Below are positions 7,601 to 16,264 of a stretch of DNA of 62,394 bases, in pieces (position 1 is the stretch's first letter; each line of letters begins with the position of its first letter). The stretch covers positions 1 to 62,394 of the forward strand of contig JACQFL010000057.1 of assembly GCA_016200085.1 (NCBI GenBank), written 5' to 3'. This DNA is from Candidatus Rokuibacteriota bacterium (GTDB taxonomy: Bacteria; Methylomirabilota; Methylomirabilia; Rokubacteriales; CSP1-6). Under the pieces are notes generated by a model, which ran no database searches, was not told the origin of the DNA, and worked only from the letters and a program-made list of their open reading frames with translations. The position numbers were made by a program, and so were the translations under genes.

Positions 7601-9015
7601 TGGCCATCGACTACGCCGAGCGCATCCCCAACAACGTCGACCTCGCCGGCAACCGCCGGCTCCGGCGCGCGCTCGAGGAGTGGCAGCCGAAGTTCCTGGC
7701 GTGGTGGCGGGACATGGGGCCGCTGGGCTTCCAGACCAGGGACGTGTACCTGAGAACCGCCGTCAGCGTGGACGCCCAGGGCTGGGCGCAGTTCGGCTAC
7801 GTGAAGATGCCGGACTACCGCTGGGGCATCTTCCTCGCCGAGCCGGAGCCGGCCCGCGCGATCGCGTTCGGGGATCACAAGGGCCAGCCGGCCTGGCCGG
7901 ACGTGCCCGGCGAGTACCGCGGCACGCTGCGGCGGCTGATCGTGACCCAGGGCGACACCGAGCCGGCCTCGGTGGAGCAGCAGCAGCACCTCGGGCGGAC
8001 CTGCCCCTCGCTCTACGACCTGCGCAACCTCTTCCAGGTCAACGTCGAGGAGGGCCGTCACCTGTGGGCCATGGTGTACCTGCTCGACGCCCACTTCGGG
8101 CGCGATGGCCGCGAGGAGGCCGAGGCCCTCCTGCAGCGGCGTTCCGGGGATCCCGACAAGCCGCGCATCCTGGGCGCCTTCAACGAGAAGACCCCGGACT
8201 GGCTCTCGTACTTCTTCTTCACGTACTTCACCGACCGCGACGGCAAGTACCAGCTCGCGAGCCTCGCGGAGAGCGGCTTCGACCCGCTGTCGCGCACCTG
8301 TCGCTTCATGCTCACCGAGGAGGCGCATCACATGTTCGTCGGCGAGACGGGCATCGGGCGGGTGGTGCAGCGGACGTGCGAGGTGATGCGCGAGCATCGG
8401 ACCGACGACGTCCGGCGCCACGGCGTGGTCGACCTGCCCACGCTGCAGAAGTACCTCAACTTCCACTACTCGGTCTCGCTCGATCTCTTCGGCTCGGAGA
8501 TCTCGACCAATGCCGCCAATTTCTACACCATGGGCGTGAAGGGCCGGTTCGAGGAGACCAAGAAGACCGACGACCACCTCCTCAAGGACGCGACATACAC
8601 GATCGCGCAGCTGGACGGCGACCGCATCGTCAGCCGCGAGGCGCCGGCGTTGCCCTCGCTCAACGAGCGCCTGCGCGACGACTACATCGCCGATTGCGCC
8701 CGCGGCATGGCGCGCTGGAACCAGGTCATCCAGCGTCACGGCATCGACTTCGAGTTCGTGCTGCCCCATCGGGGCTTCCATCGCGCCATCGGGTGCTTCA
8801 GCGACGTGCGCGTGTCGCCCGATGGCCGGGTCATCGGCCAGGCCGAGTGGGACGCTCGCCACCCGGAGTGGCTGCCCTCCGACGAGGACCGCGCGTACGT
8901 GGGCAGCCTCATGCACCCGGTGGTGGAGCGCGGGACGTTCGCCGGCTGGATCGCGCCGCCCGCGCGCGGCATCAACGGCCAGCCCGTCGACCACGACTAC
9001 GTCCGCCTCTCCTGA
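7600..9015 (+). CDS. boxB: benzoyl-CoA 2,3-epoxidase, diiron oxygenase subunit
   Basis: 471 residues, matching the family length of about 473. BoxB is the soluble diiron monooxygenase component that converts benzoyl-CoA to the 2,3-epoxide with O2. The two ExxH ligand motifs are clear: VEEGRH at about 149-154 and TEEAHH at about 239-244. Both sit in helix-rich surroundings. Another hallmark is the SLYDLRNLFQ segment just before the first motif. BoxB needs a reductase partner (BoxA, an FAD/iron-sulfur NADPH reductase); none is encoded here, so it must lie elsewhere or be replaced. The start is the ATG fused to the boxC stop. Confidence 0.95.
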   Translation: MAIDYAERIPNNVDLAGNRRLRRALEEWQPKFLAWWRDMGPLGFQTRDVYLRTAVSVDAQGWAQFGYVKMPDYRWGIFLAEPEPARAIAFGDHKGQPAWPDVPGEYRGTLRRLIVTQGDTEPASVEQQQHLGRTCPSLYDLRNLFQVNVEEGRHLWAMVYLLDAHFGRDGREEAEALLQRRSGDPDKPRILGAFNEKTPDWLSYFFFTYFTDRDGKYQLASLAESGFDPLSRTCRFMLTEEAHHMFVGETGIGRVVQRTCEVMREHRTDDVRRHGVVDLPTLQKYLNFHYSVSLDLFGSEISTNAANFYTMGVKGRFEETKKTDDHLLKDATYTIAQLDGDRIVSREAPALPSLNERLRDDYIADCARGMARWNQVIQRHGIDFEFVLPHRGFHRAIGCFSDVRVSPDGRVIGQAEWDARHPEWLPSDEDRAYVGSLMHPVVERGTFAGWIAPPARGINGQPVDHDYVRLS

Positions 9016-9026
9016 GGAGATTCCAC

Positions 9027-9512
9027 ATGGCCAGGGCCATCACGCCGAAGTCGTTCAGCCCTCCGCTCGGCATGTACTCGCACGGGTTCGTCGCCCCCGC
9101 GGGTGACATCGTCATCGTCGCCGGGCAAGTCGGCGCGCGCGCCACGAGCGAGCTGGCCGGGCGGGACGTGGTCTCCCAGACCCGACAGGCCTTCGAGAAC
9201 GTCCGCGCCGTGATCGAGGCGGCCGGATGCAGGATGCGCGACGTCGTCCGCCTGCAGACCTTCTTGACCCGCGCCGAGGACATCCCCGCGTTCATGAAGG
9301 CCCGGGCGGACGTGTTCCCCGACTATTTCCCGGACGGCGTCTATCCCCCGAACACGCTGCTGGTGGTCAGCCGCCTCGTCCGGCCCGAGCTGCTGGTCGA
9401 GATCGAGGCGATGGCCGTGCGTCCCGCCCGCGCGATGACCGCGCGGGCGGCCAGGATCACGACCACGAAGGCCCGGCGCGCGCCGGTCCCGCGGCGAAAG
9501 AGCCGCCGCTAG
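9027..9512 (+). CDS. RidA/YjgF/YER057c-family protein with basic tail
   Basis: 161 residues starting at an ATG 11 bases after boxB with a GAGGAGA ribosome binding site. Residues about 1-130 have the chorismate-mutase-like RidA fold: GQVG early, QTRQAFENVRAVIEAAGC in the middle, PPNTLLVVSRL late. In archetypal RidA imine deaminases an Arg two residues before VEIEA is essential. Here that position reads LLVEIEA, so the Arg is missing and the classical deaminase activity is doubtful. The last 30 residues are rich in Arg/Lys/Ala and probably disordered. RidA-like proteins are often linked to aromatic catabolic operons, where some act on reactive intermediates (inference). Confidence 0.85.
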   Translation: MARAITPKSFSPPLGMYSHGFVAPAGDIVIVAGQVGARATSELAGRDVVSQTRQAFENVRAVIEAAGCRMRDVVRLQTFLTRAEDIPAFMKARADVFPDYFPDGVYPPNTLLVVSRLVRPELLVEIEAMAVRPARAMTARAARITTTKARRAPVPRRKSRR

Positions 9513-9532
9513 CGGCGGCCAAGGAGCGGCCC

Positions 9533-11083
<1,551 letters not shown>

Positions 11084-11099
11084 CCGCGGCACGACACGC

Positions 11100-12380
11100 G
11101 TGAGCGTGAGCGACGACGCCCTCGAGTGGCTCGAGCCCGCGCGCCGGCGCGCGCTCCAGTGGCGGGGGTTCACGGGGATGGCCGCCACGGTGCTGGCGGG
11201 CAACCCCTTCGTCCGGGCCAAGTGGACGGCCGCCGGGGTCCGCGCGCCGGGCGACCTCGCGGGCTGGGATGATTTCGCACGCCTGCCCTTCACGCTCAAG
11301 CGCGAGCTGGTCGAGGACCAGGCGGCGCACCCGCCGTTCGGCACGAACCTCACGTACCCGCTCGAGCGCTACGTCCGGGTCCACCAGACCTCGGGGACGA
11401 TGGGCGCGCCGCTGCGCTGGCTCGACACCCAGGACTCCTGGGACTGGTGGGCGCGCTGCTGGGGCGTCGTGCTCCGCGCCGCCGGCGTGACGCCCGCCGA
11501 TCGCGTGTTCGTGCCGTTCTCCTTCGGGCTCTTCATCGGTTTCTGGACGGGCTTCGAGGGCGCGCGCGCGATGGGTGCCCTGGTCATCCCGGGCGGCGGC
11601 CAGGACTCGCCCACGCGGCTGGCCTGGATGGAGCGCCTCGGCGCGACCGTCCTGCTGTGCACGCCGTCGTACGCGCTCCACCTCCTGGAGGTCGCGCGCG
11701 ATCGGGGGATGGACCCGGCCAGGCTGCCGGTGAGGATCACCGTGCACGCGGGTGAGCCGGGCGCCGGGATCCCGGCGGTGCGCGCTCGCATCGAGGCGGG
11801 CTGGGGCGCCCGGGCCTTCGACCACGCGGGGATGACGGAGATGGGCGCCTACGGCTACGAGTGCGCCGAGCAGGCGGGCCTGCACGTCAACGAGAGCGAG
11901 TTCATCGCCGAGGTGCTCGATCCGGTGACCGGCCAGCCGGCGGGGGAGGGCGAGCTCGTGCTGACCAACCTCGGGCGCGTGGGCTCGCCGCTGGTGCGCT
12001 ATCGCACCGGCGATCGGGTCCGGCTCGCCGCGAGGCCCTGCCGCTGCGGCCGGACGTCTCTCCTGCTCGAGGGCGGCATCCAGGGGCGGCTCGACGACAT
12101 GCTGATCGTGCGCGGGGTCAACGTCTTCCCCTCGGCCCTCGACGCCATCGTGCGCCGCTTCCCCGCCGTGGGCGAGTTCCAGGTGGAGGTGTTCCGCGAC
12201 GGCCACCTCGACGAGCTGCGCGTGCTGATCGAGGCGGAGGCGGCAGAGACGGCGGTCGCCGTCCGCGAGGCGTTCCGCGTCGAGCTGGGGATCCGCCTCG
12301 AGGTCGTGACCGTGCCCGCGCGCAGCCTGCCGCGCTACGAGCTCAAGGCGCGGCGGGTCGTCCGCCGGGAGGGGCCTTGA
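11100..12380 (+). CDS. phenylacetate-CoA ligase (PaaK)-like AMP-dependent ligase
   Basis: 426 residues from a GTG at 11100, the compact PaaK size rather than the roughly 520 residues of the previous ligase. The nucleotide-binding loop is QTSGTMGAPL, followed by the PaaK-type DHAGMTEMGAYGYEC motif with conserved Glu, the YRTGDRVRL hinge and the C-terminal GRLDDMLIVRGVNVFPSALD segment. The family activates phenylacetate, 4-hydroxybenzoate-like or related aryl acids. As the last gene of the operon, 16 bases after benzoate-CoA ligase, it may supply the 4-hydroxybenzoyl-CoA consumed by HcrABC (inference). It overlaps the convergent cupin gene by 38 bases. Confidence 0.88.
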   Translation: MSVSDDALEWLEPARRRALQWRGFTGMAATVLAGNPFVRAKWTAAGVRAPGDLAGWDDFARLPFTLKRELVEDQAAHPPFGTNLTYPLERYVRVHQTSGTMGAPLRWLDTQDSWDWWARCWGVVLRAAGVTPADRVFVPFSFGLFIGFWTGFEGARAMGALVIPGGGQDSPTRLAWMERLGATVLLCTPSYALHLLEVARDRGMDPARLPVRITVHAGEPGAGIPAVRARIEAGWGARAFDHAGMTEMGAYGYECAEQAGLHVNESEFIAEVLDPVTGQPAGEGELVLTNLGRVGSPLVRYRTGDRVRLAARPCRCGRTSLLLEGGIQGRLDDMLIVRGVNVFPSALDAIVRRFPAVGEFQVEVFRDGHLDELRVLIEAEAAETAVAVREAFRVELGIRLEVVTVPARSLPRYELKARRVVRREGP

Positions 12381-12690
12381 CGTGGAGCGCGAGCCAGATG
12401 GTCGGCTCGTTGGCGGCCGCCCAGTCCACGCGATGGCGACGGTGCGCGGCGATCAGCAGGTGATCGCCGGGCACCAGCGTGCGTGGCTTCGGCTCGTCCT
12501 CGAAGCGTAGCGTCGCCCGGCCGGACACGAGCACGACCCACTCGTCGCCGTCCTGGTCGTACCAGAACCCGGGGGGCGAGGCGTGGCCGCGGGAGACGAT
12601 GCGCTCCAGGCGGAAGGCCGGCGTCTCGAGGATCACGTCCAGGTGCTCGTCGGGCGGCGACGAAGGTACCCCGGCGAAGAGATTGCTCAC
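12343..12690 (-). CDS. cupin-domain protein
   Basis: A 115-residue single-domain cupin from a GTG at 12690. Motif one is DEWVVLVSGRATLRF. Motif two is PGDHLLIAAHRRHRVDWA, with two His residues positioned like metal ligands. Such small cupins serve as isomerases, dioxygenase relatives or sensors; none can be chosen here. It is convergent with, and overlaps, the end of the PaaK-like gene. A coding-like stretch just upstream ends in a stop overlapping this start. Confidence 0.75.
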   Translation of the reverse strand: MSNLFAGVPSSPPDEHLDVILETPAFRLERIVSRGHASPPGFWYDQDGDEWVVLVSGRATLRFEDEPKPRTLVPGDHLLIAAHRRHRVDWAAANEPTIWLALHVKAPPGGRPAAP

Positions 12691-12755
12691 GTGAGCCGCT
12701 CGATCACGTCGCGGTGCCAGTCCCGAGCCGTCGGCACCCGGTGATTATCGCCCAC
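12687..12755 (-). other. 22-codon open stretch coupled to the cupin start
   Basis: From a GTG at 12755 to a TGA at 12687-12689, overlapping the cupin GTG by two bases. The translation ends VPTARDWHRDVIERLT and has normal codon bias, so it looks like real protein rather than noise. It could be a leader peptide or the eroded 3' end of a lost gene. The open frame continues further upstream without a clear start, through the hairpin at 12778-12804, which favours erosion. Confidence 0.25.
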
Positions 12756-12777
12756 CGGGACGGCGCGTTCGAGGTCT

Positions 12778-12804
12778 CGGAGGGGGCCGTCGAGGCCCCC
12801 TCCG
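12778..12804 (-). terminator. hairpin terminator after the haemoglobin gene
   Basis: A perfect 11-base-pair stem, CGGAGGGGGCC with GGCCCCCTCCG, and a 5-base loop. It begins 7 bases beyond the stop of the haemoglobin gene read on the minus strand. There is no T run, as is common in GC-rich genomes, so efficiency is uncertain, but position and stem strength support a terminator. Confidence 0.6.
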
Positions 12805-12810
12805 GATGTC

Positions 12811-13257
12811 TCACTTGCCGACGATCTGCGGCTTGAGCGGTCCGAGCGCGCCCAGCAGGTCGCTCTTCTCCTGTGCCGGCACCTTGAGCGTGTCGAGCGA
12901 CTTGACGAGGTCCTCCACCAGCGCGTTGAACTCCGCGTCCTGGACGTTCATGCCCCGGTGGGCGTCGAGCATGCTCTTGCCCGTGTAGGTGCAGGGGCCG
13001 CCGCTGGCCTGGCAGATCTGGTCGACCAGCATGGTCTTGAGCCGCGGGATGTTGGCGCCGGCGAAGCGCTGGTTGATGCGCGCGTCGGCGGCGACGTTGC
13101 CGATGAAGTCATCGACCACGGCGGTGATGGCCGGCTTGCCGCCCAGCCGGTCGTACAGCGACTTCTTCTCCATCGCCATCTGGCCGCCCTGCATGCTCGA
13201 GCACGCGGCGAACACCAGGGCGACCACGAGCACGTACCCCATCCGCAGGTGATTCAT
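12811..13257 (-). CDS. lipoprotein-anchored group I truncated haemoglobin
   Basis: 148 residues. A short signal peptide ends in a lipobox (VFAAC, Cys19), so the mature protein should be lipid-anchored outside the cytoplasm. The rest is a 2-on-2 globin of the TrHb1 (Bac_globin) family: SLYDRLGG at about 33-40, a helix ending NQRFAG, YTGKSMLDAH with proximal His100, then NALVEDLVKSL. Most truncated haemoglobins are cytoplasmic, so a lipoprotein form implies a role at the cell surface or periplasm, such as NO or O2 handling or haem electron transfer (inference). It appears monocistronic, with a strong hairpin just downstream. Confidence 0.88.
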   Translation of the reverse strand: MNHLRMGYVLVVALVFAACSSMQGGQMAMEKKSLYDRLGGKPAITAVVDDFIGNVAADARINQRFAGANIPRLKTMLVDQICQASGGPCTYTGKSMLDAHRGMNVQDAEFNALVEDLVKSLDTLKVPAQEKSDLLGALGPLKPQIVGK

Positions 13258-13339
13258 CGCTGACCTCCAGGCTTGAGCTGAACCACTCCTACCCGCTCTA
13301 CGCCCAACCTCCCCAGTTCGGATGGGTGAAGCCGGGGGG

Positions 13340-13364
13340 TCTGGGGGGCGCCCGGAGCCCCAGA
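13340..13364. terminator. possible hairpin between haemoglobin and sigma factor genes
   Basis: TCTGGGG (13340-13346) pairs with CCCCAGA (13358-13364) around an 11-base loop. It lies in the 153-base gap between two divergent genes, so it is more likely a 5' leader structure than a terminator. No T run is seen. The rest of the gap shows no convincing promoter. Confidence 0.25.
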
Positions 13365-13410
13365 GCCCAACCTTGTCAGCCCAACGGTCCTCTGGTACTC
13401 AAGACGGACG

Positions 13411-13959
13411 ATGAAGACGCTGGGCGGCGAGCTCATCCGCCGGATGGCGGCCGGCGACCGGGAAGCCTTCGGTCGCTTCTACGACCGCTACGCGCCGCTC
13501 GTCCATCCGCTCGTGCTCCGGATCGTCCGCGACCCCACCGACGCCGCCGACGTCCTCCAGGAGGTCTTCTGGGCCGCCTGGCAGGCCGCGACCACGTACG
13601 ATGAGGACCGGGGAACGCCGGAGGCCTGGATCATCATGCGGGCCCGGTCCCGGGCAATCGACCGGGTGCGCGCCAACCGTAGAAGGGGTGAGACCTTCGT
13701 CGCGCCGGTCGAGGACGCGGCGGGGCCGGGCGAGGCCGGGGGCGCCGACCCGGCCACGCGGGCGGCCGACCGCGCCGTGGTCCGCGCGGGGCTCGAGCGG
13801 CTGCCGGACGCCCAGCGCGAGGTGATCGAGCTCGCGTACTACGAGGGGCTGACGCAGACGGAGATCGCGGAGCGCGTCAAGCAGCCGCTGGGCACCGTGA
13901 AGACGCGGATCCGGCTGGGCCTGGAGCGGCTGCGCGAGGTCCTCAAGCAGGCGACATGA
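13411..13959 (+). CDS. ECF RNA polymerase sigma factor (SigK-like)
   Basis: 182 residues with the usual two-domain layout. Region 2 is FYDRYAPLVHPLVLRIVRD with DAADVLQEVFWAAWQ; region 4 is LPDAQREVIELAYYEGLTQ followed by EIAERVKQPLGTVKTRIRLG, a clear helix-turn-helix. The match is to the ECF19/SigK type, normally controlled by an RskA-like membrane anti-sigma factor, which is exactly what follows with a 4-base overlap. The ATG is 17 bases after TACTC; no clear promoter is visible. Confidence 0.92.
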   Translation: MKTLGGELIRRMAAGDREAFGRFYDRYAPLVHPLVLRIVRDPTDAADVLQEVFWAAWQAATTYDEDRGTPEAWIIMRARSRAIDRVRANRRRGETFVAPVEDAAGPGEAGGADPATRAADRAVVRAGLERLPDAQREVIELAYYEGLTQTEIAERVKQPLGTVKTRIRLGLERLREVLKQAT

Positions 13960-14741
13960 GCCACGAGCGCTTCGACGATCTCGCCCCGGTCTACGCTCTC
14001 GGCGCCCTCGACGGCGACGAGGCGGTGGAGTTCGAGCGCCACCTCGCCGGCGGCTGCGAGCGCTGCCAGGCCGTGCTCGACGACGCGCACGAGGCGTTCG
14101 CGACGCTGGCGCGGAGCGGGGAGCGCGTCGCGCCGCCGCCGCACGTCCGCGAGGCCCTCATGGAGCGCGTCGGCGCGGCCTCGCGCCAGCGCCTGCCCAT
14201 CGAGCGGCGCCGGTCGTGGCTGCGGTGGGCGGGGGCGACGGCGGCGTGCGTGGTGGCGGCGTCCGCGCTGACTGCCGCCTACGTCGCCGCCCGCTACGAG
14301 GCGCGTCTCGGGGTCATGGCGCGCGAGACCGCGCGCCTGCGCGAGGGGCTGCTCGCCCACGAGCACGCGCTCGAGCAGCAGCTTGCCGCCACGCGCGCGG
14401 TGGTCGACCTGCTGCGCGATCCGGCCACGCGCGTGGTGGCCCTGCGCGGCGCCGGACCGAGCCCGCAGGCGACGGGGCGGGTGGTCTGGCATCCGAGCGC
14501 GGGCGGGGAGGTCTTCGTCGCCAACCTGCCGGCGCCGCCGGCCGACCGGACCTACGAGCTGTGGACGATCGCCGGCGGCGCCCCGAAGCCCGCCGGCCTC
14601 CTCGCCCTGGATGCGACCGGCCGCGGCACCGCGCGCCTCGAGCCGACCGGCGGGCCCGTGGACGTCTTCGCCGTCACGCTGGAGCCCGCGGGCGGCACGT
14701 CCGCCCCCACCGGCCCGATCGTCCTGGCCTCCGCGAAGTAG
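13956..14741 (+). CDS. RskA-like membrane anti-sigma factor
   Basis: 261 residues, ATG overlapping the sigma-factor stop (ATGA). Residues about 1-50 form the sigma-binding N-terminal domain with a zinc-type His/Cys cluster (RHLAGGCERC; the His-Cys spacing is one residue longer than the textbook HxxxCxxC). One transmembrane helix lies at about 88-108. A coiled-coil-like segment (ARLREGLLAHEHALEQQLAA) then leads to the C-terminal RskA domain outside the cytoplasm (FVANLPAPPADRTYELWTI). It should hold the sigma factor at the membrane until regulated proteolysis releases it. The inducing signal is unknown. Confidence 0.9.
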   Translation: MSHERFDDLAPVYALGALDGDEAVEFERHLAGGCERCQAVLDDAHEAFATLARSGERVAPPPHVREALMERVGAASRQRLPIERRRSWLRWAGATAACVVAASALTAAYVAARYEARLGVMARETARLREGLLAHEHALEQQLAATRAVVDLLRDPATRVVALRGAGPSPQATGRVVWHPSAGGEVFVANLPAPPADRTYELWTIAGGAPKPAGLLALDATGRGTARLEPTGGPVDVFAVTLEPAGGTSAPTGPIVLASAK

Positions 14742-14770
14742 TGCGCGTCGATAACCGCCAGTGAGCCGGA

Positions 14771-15106
14771 GTGTCCGATGTTATGGACATTGTATGTACA
14801 ATAGACGTACGCCAAGATGCTCGGGTGTGGATTCGGGGCTTCGACTGGGATGACGTCAACGTCGGTCACATCGCGACGCACGGTGTGGCGCCCGACGAGA
14901 TCGAAGAGGCGCTGGCGGACGATGCGCCGCTGGTGCTGCGCGGGTCGGCGGGATCGTATCTTGGGTATGACAGAACATTCGACGGCAGGCTGCTCTTCAT
15001 CGTGTTCGTCCGGAAGAGACGTGGACTGGTTCGAGCGATCACCGCAAGGGATATGACAGGCAGGGAGAGCAAGCTCTACCGGAGACAACGGGGAGGACGC
15101 CGGTGA
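14771..15106 (+). CDS. BrnT-family toxin (ribonuclease)
   Basis: Up to 111 residues. The BrnT core is clear from RGFDWDDVNVGHIATHGV through EIEEAL, a GYDRTFDGRLLFIVFV strand pair and a terminal ITARDMTGRESKLY. BrnT toxins are RelE-fold ribonucleases neutralised by the adjacent antitoxin. The start is uncertain: a GTG at 14771 and an ATG at 14783 precede a palindrome that looks regulatory, while a GTG at 14825 (VWIRGFDWDD) gives the usual BrnT length and leaves the palindrome in the promoter. I prefer 14825 biologically but give the longest form. Toxin before antitoxin is the normal BrnTA order. Confidence 0.8.
   Translation: MSDVMDIVCTIDVRQDARVWIRGFDWDDVNVGHIATHGVAPDEIEEALADDAPLVLRGSAGSYLGYDRTFDGRLLFIVFVRKRRGLVRAITARDMTGRESKLYRRQRGGRR
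14789..14802 (+). promoter_or_regulatory. palindrome ATTGTA-TG-TACAAT, likely toxin-antitoxin operator
   Basis: A perfect 6-base inverted repeat with a 2-base spacer; its right half, TACAAT, also resembles a -10 element. The surrounding 30 bases are AT-rich compared with both flanks. Autoregulation by the antitoxin or complex is typical of BrnTA modules, so an operator is the simplest reading (inference). Confidence 0.45.
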
Positions 15107-15405
15107 AGAAGAGGAGCAGAGTCCGTCTTCCGCGCTTCGCGAGTGAACGGGAGGCCGCTCGATTCTGGTCCGCGACGGACTCGACTCCCTACGCAAAGGG
15201 CTTGAAGGAAGTGCGCGTGTCGGCCACGCGCGCCGTCAAGGCCCGGGTCAGGAGGCGAGCCGCCGCGAAGACGCCGATCACGATCCGGCTGGAGTCCGGA
15301 CAGATCGAGAAGGCCAAGAGGCTGGCCCGGACGAGGAGTATCGGGTATCAGACGATGTTGCGCATGTGGATTGCCGAGCGGTTGGCGCGAGAGCGCGCGG
15401 GCTGA
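15103..15405 (+). CDS. CopG/BrnA-type antitoxin
   Basis: 100 residues, GTG overlapping the toxin stop (GTGA) after a GGGGAGGA site. The N-terminal half has the CopG_antitoxin signature (LPRFASEREAARFW followed by DSTPY), likely the toxin-binding part. The C-terminal half has a ribbon-helix-helix-like ITIRLESGQIEKAKRLARTR segment and a final helix. The RHH module should dimerise and bind the operator upstream of the toxin. Confidence 0.85.
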   Translation: MKKRSRVRLPRFASEREAARFWSATDSTPYAKGLKEVRVSATRAVKARVRRRAAAKTPITIRLESGQIEKAKRLARTRSIGYQTMLRMWIAERLARERAG

Positions 15406-15416
15406 GTGACGGCAGG

Positions 15417-15974
15417 TCACATCCCCAGGCGCCGGGCCGCGTGCAGGACGGCGATCACCGTCATCGAATCCTTGATCTCGCTCGCCACCACCATCCTCAC
15501 CACCTCGGCGAACGGGAACGCCCGCACCTCGATGAACTCGGTGGCGTCGGGCGCGTGCGCCACCGCCGTCAGGTCCTCGGCCAGATAGAGATGCGCGGTC
15601 TCGTCGAGGATGCTCTTGGACGTGTCGAACGCGCAGAGCTTGACGAGACGCCCGGCGCGGTACCCCGCCTCCTCGGCCAGCTCGCGCTGGACGGCGGCTT
15701 CCTCGCTCTCGCCGGAATGCATGCCGCCCGTCGGTATCTCCCAGAGGAACTCGCGCGCCACGTAGCGATACTGGCCGACGAGGACGACGGTCCCGGGGCC
15801 CAGGAAGGGGAGGACGCCGACGCACGGAGCGCACTCCACGACACCGTAGACGGTGGTGCGGCCGTCGGGCAGCTCCGCGATGTCCTCGCGGACGTGGATC
15901 CAGGGGTTGCGGTAGATCGGGCGGGACGTCAGCGTGCGCCAGGCGGCGCGGGCGAGGTCGCGACGGTCGGGCAT
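15417..15974 (-). CDS. NUDIX hydrolase, ADP-ribose pyrophosphatase-like
   Basis: 185 residues. The NUDIX box starts at GGMHSGESEEAAVQ and ends RELAEEAGY (about residues 83-105), supplying the metal-binding Glu residues. The upstream VLVGQYRYVAREFLWEIPTGG stretch, with a conserved Gln-Tyr-Arg then Glu-Ile-Pro, is typical of the NudF/ADP-ribose diphosphatase group, which cleaves ADP-sugars to AMP and a sugar phosphate. It is convergent with the antitoxin gene and divergent from the thiolation genes. Confidence 0.88.
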   Translation of the reverse strand: MPDRRDLARAAWRTLTSRPIYRNPWIHVREDIAELPDGRTTVYGVVECAPCVGVLPFLGPGTVVLVGQYRYVAREFLWEIPTGGMHSGESEEAAVQRELAEEAGYRAGRLVKLCAFDTSKSILDETAHLYLAEDLTAVAHAPDATEFIEVRAFPFAEVVRMVVASEIKDSMTVIAVLHAARRLGM

Positions 15975-15981
15975 GCCGGAG

Positions 15982-15987
15982 TATACT
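15982..15987 (+). promoter_or_regulatory. possible -10 element (TATACT) before the thiolation genes
   Basis: TATACT followed by a T-run sits in the 21-base gap between the NUDIX start and the first small open frame on the plus strand. No matching -35 box is visible at 17 bases, so this is only suggestive. GTATAC is itself palindromic, so it could serve either direction. Confidence 0.3.
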
Positions 15988-15995
15988 TTTTCCCC

Positions 15996-16064
15996 ATGCC
16001 GCTGCCCACCGCCGTCGAGGACCTTTGGAGCGATCTCAAGGCCGCGCGGGCCGACCTGGCGTGA
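15996..16064 (+). CDS. 22-residue upstream mini-ORF coupled to the TtuB-like gene
   Basis: ATG at 15996 to a TGA at 16062-16064 that overlaps the next ATG by one base (TGATG). The peptide, with a LWSDLKAARADL core, is amphipathic and has normal codon bias. It may be a real micro-protein or a leader that couples translation to the sulfur-carrier gene. No domain is recognisable and it has no obvious ribosome binding site beyond the T/C tract. Confidence 0.35.
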   Translation: MPLPTAVEDLWSDLKAARADLA

Positions 16065-16264
16065 TGAAGGTCGTGCTCCGCAACCCGCGCCGGGAGGTCG
16101 ACGTGGCGGGCGGCCGCCGGGTCCGCGACGTGCTCAAGGACCTCGACATCCTCCCCGAGACCGTCCTGGTGATCCGCGGGGACACCCTCATCACCGCCGA
16201 CCAGGTCGTCAGCGACGGGGAGACCATCGAGCTGCGCCCGGTGATGTCGGGAGGGCGCGCGTGA
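16064..16264 (+). CDS. ubiquitin-like sulfur carrier (TtuB/ThiS/MoaD type)
   Basis: 66 residues of beta-grasp type: an opening strand (MKVVLRNPRREVDVAGG), a helix with VRDVLKDLDI, and a closing DGETIELRPVMSGG. TtuB-like carriers deliver sulfur as a C-terminal Gly-Gly thiocarboxylate. Here the Gly-Gly is followed by Arg-Ala before the stop, so the tail would need trimming before adenylation. The stop overlaps the GTG of the TtuA-like gene (GTGA). Pairing with TtuA rather than with thiazole or molybdopterin genes argues for tRNA thiolation. Confidence 0.82.
   Translation: MKVVLRNPRREVDVAGGRRVRDVLKDLDILPETVLVIRGDTLITADQVVSDGETIELRPVMSGGRA

Noticed and set aside
13374..13401. TTGTCA with TACTCA as a promoter for the first ECF sigma factor
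   Set aside because: The -10 half matches consensus at too few positions, and ECF operons usually use their own promoter type; not enough to call.
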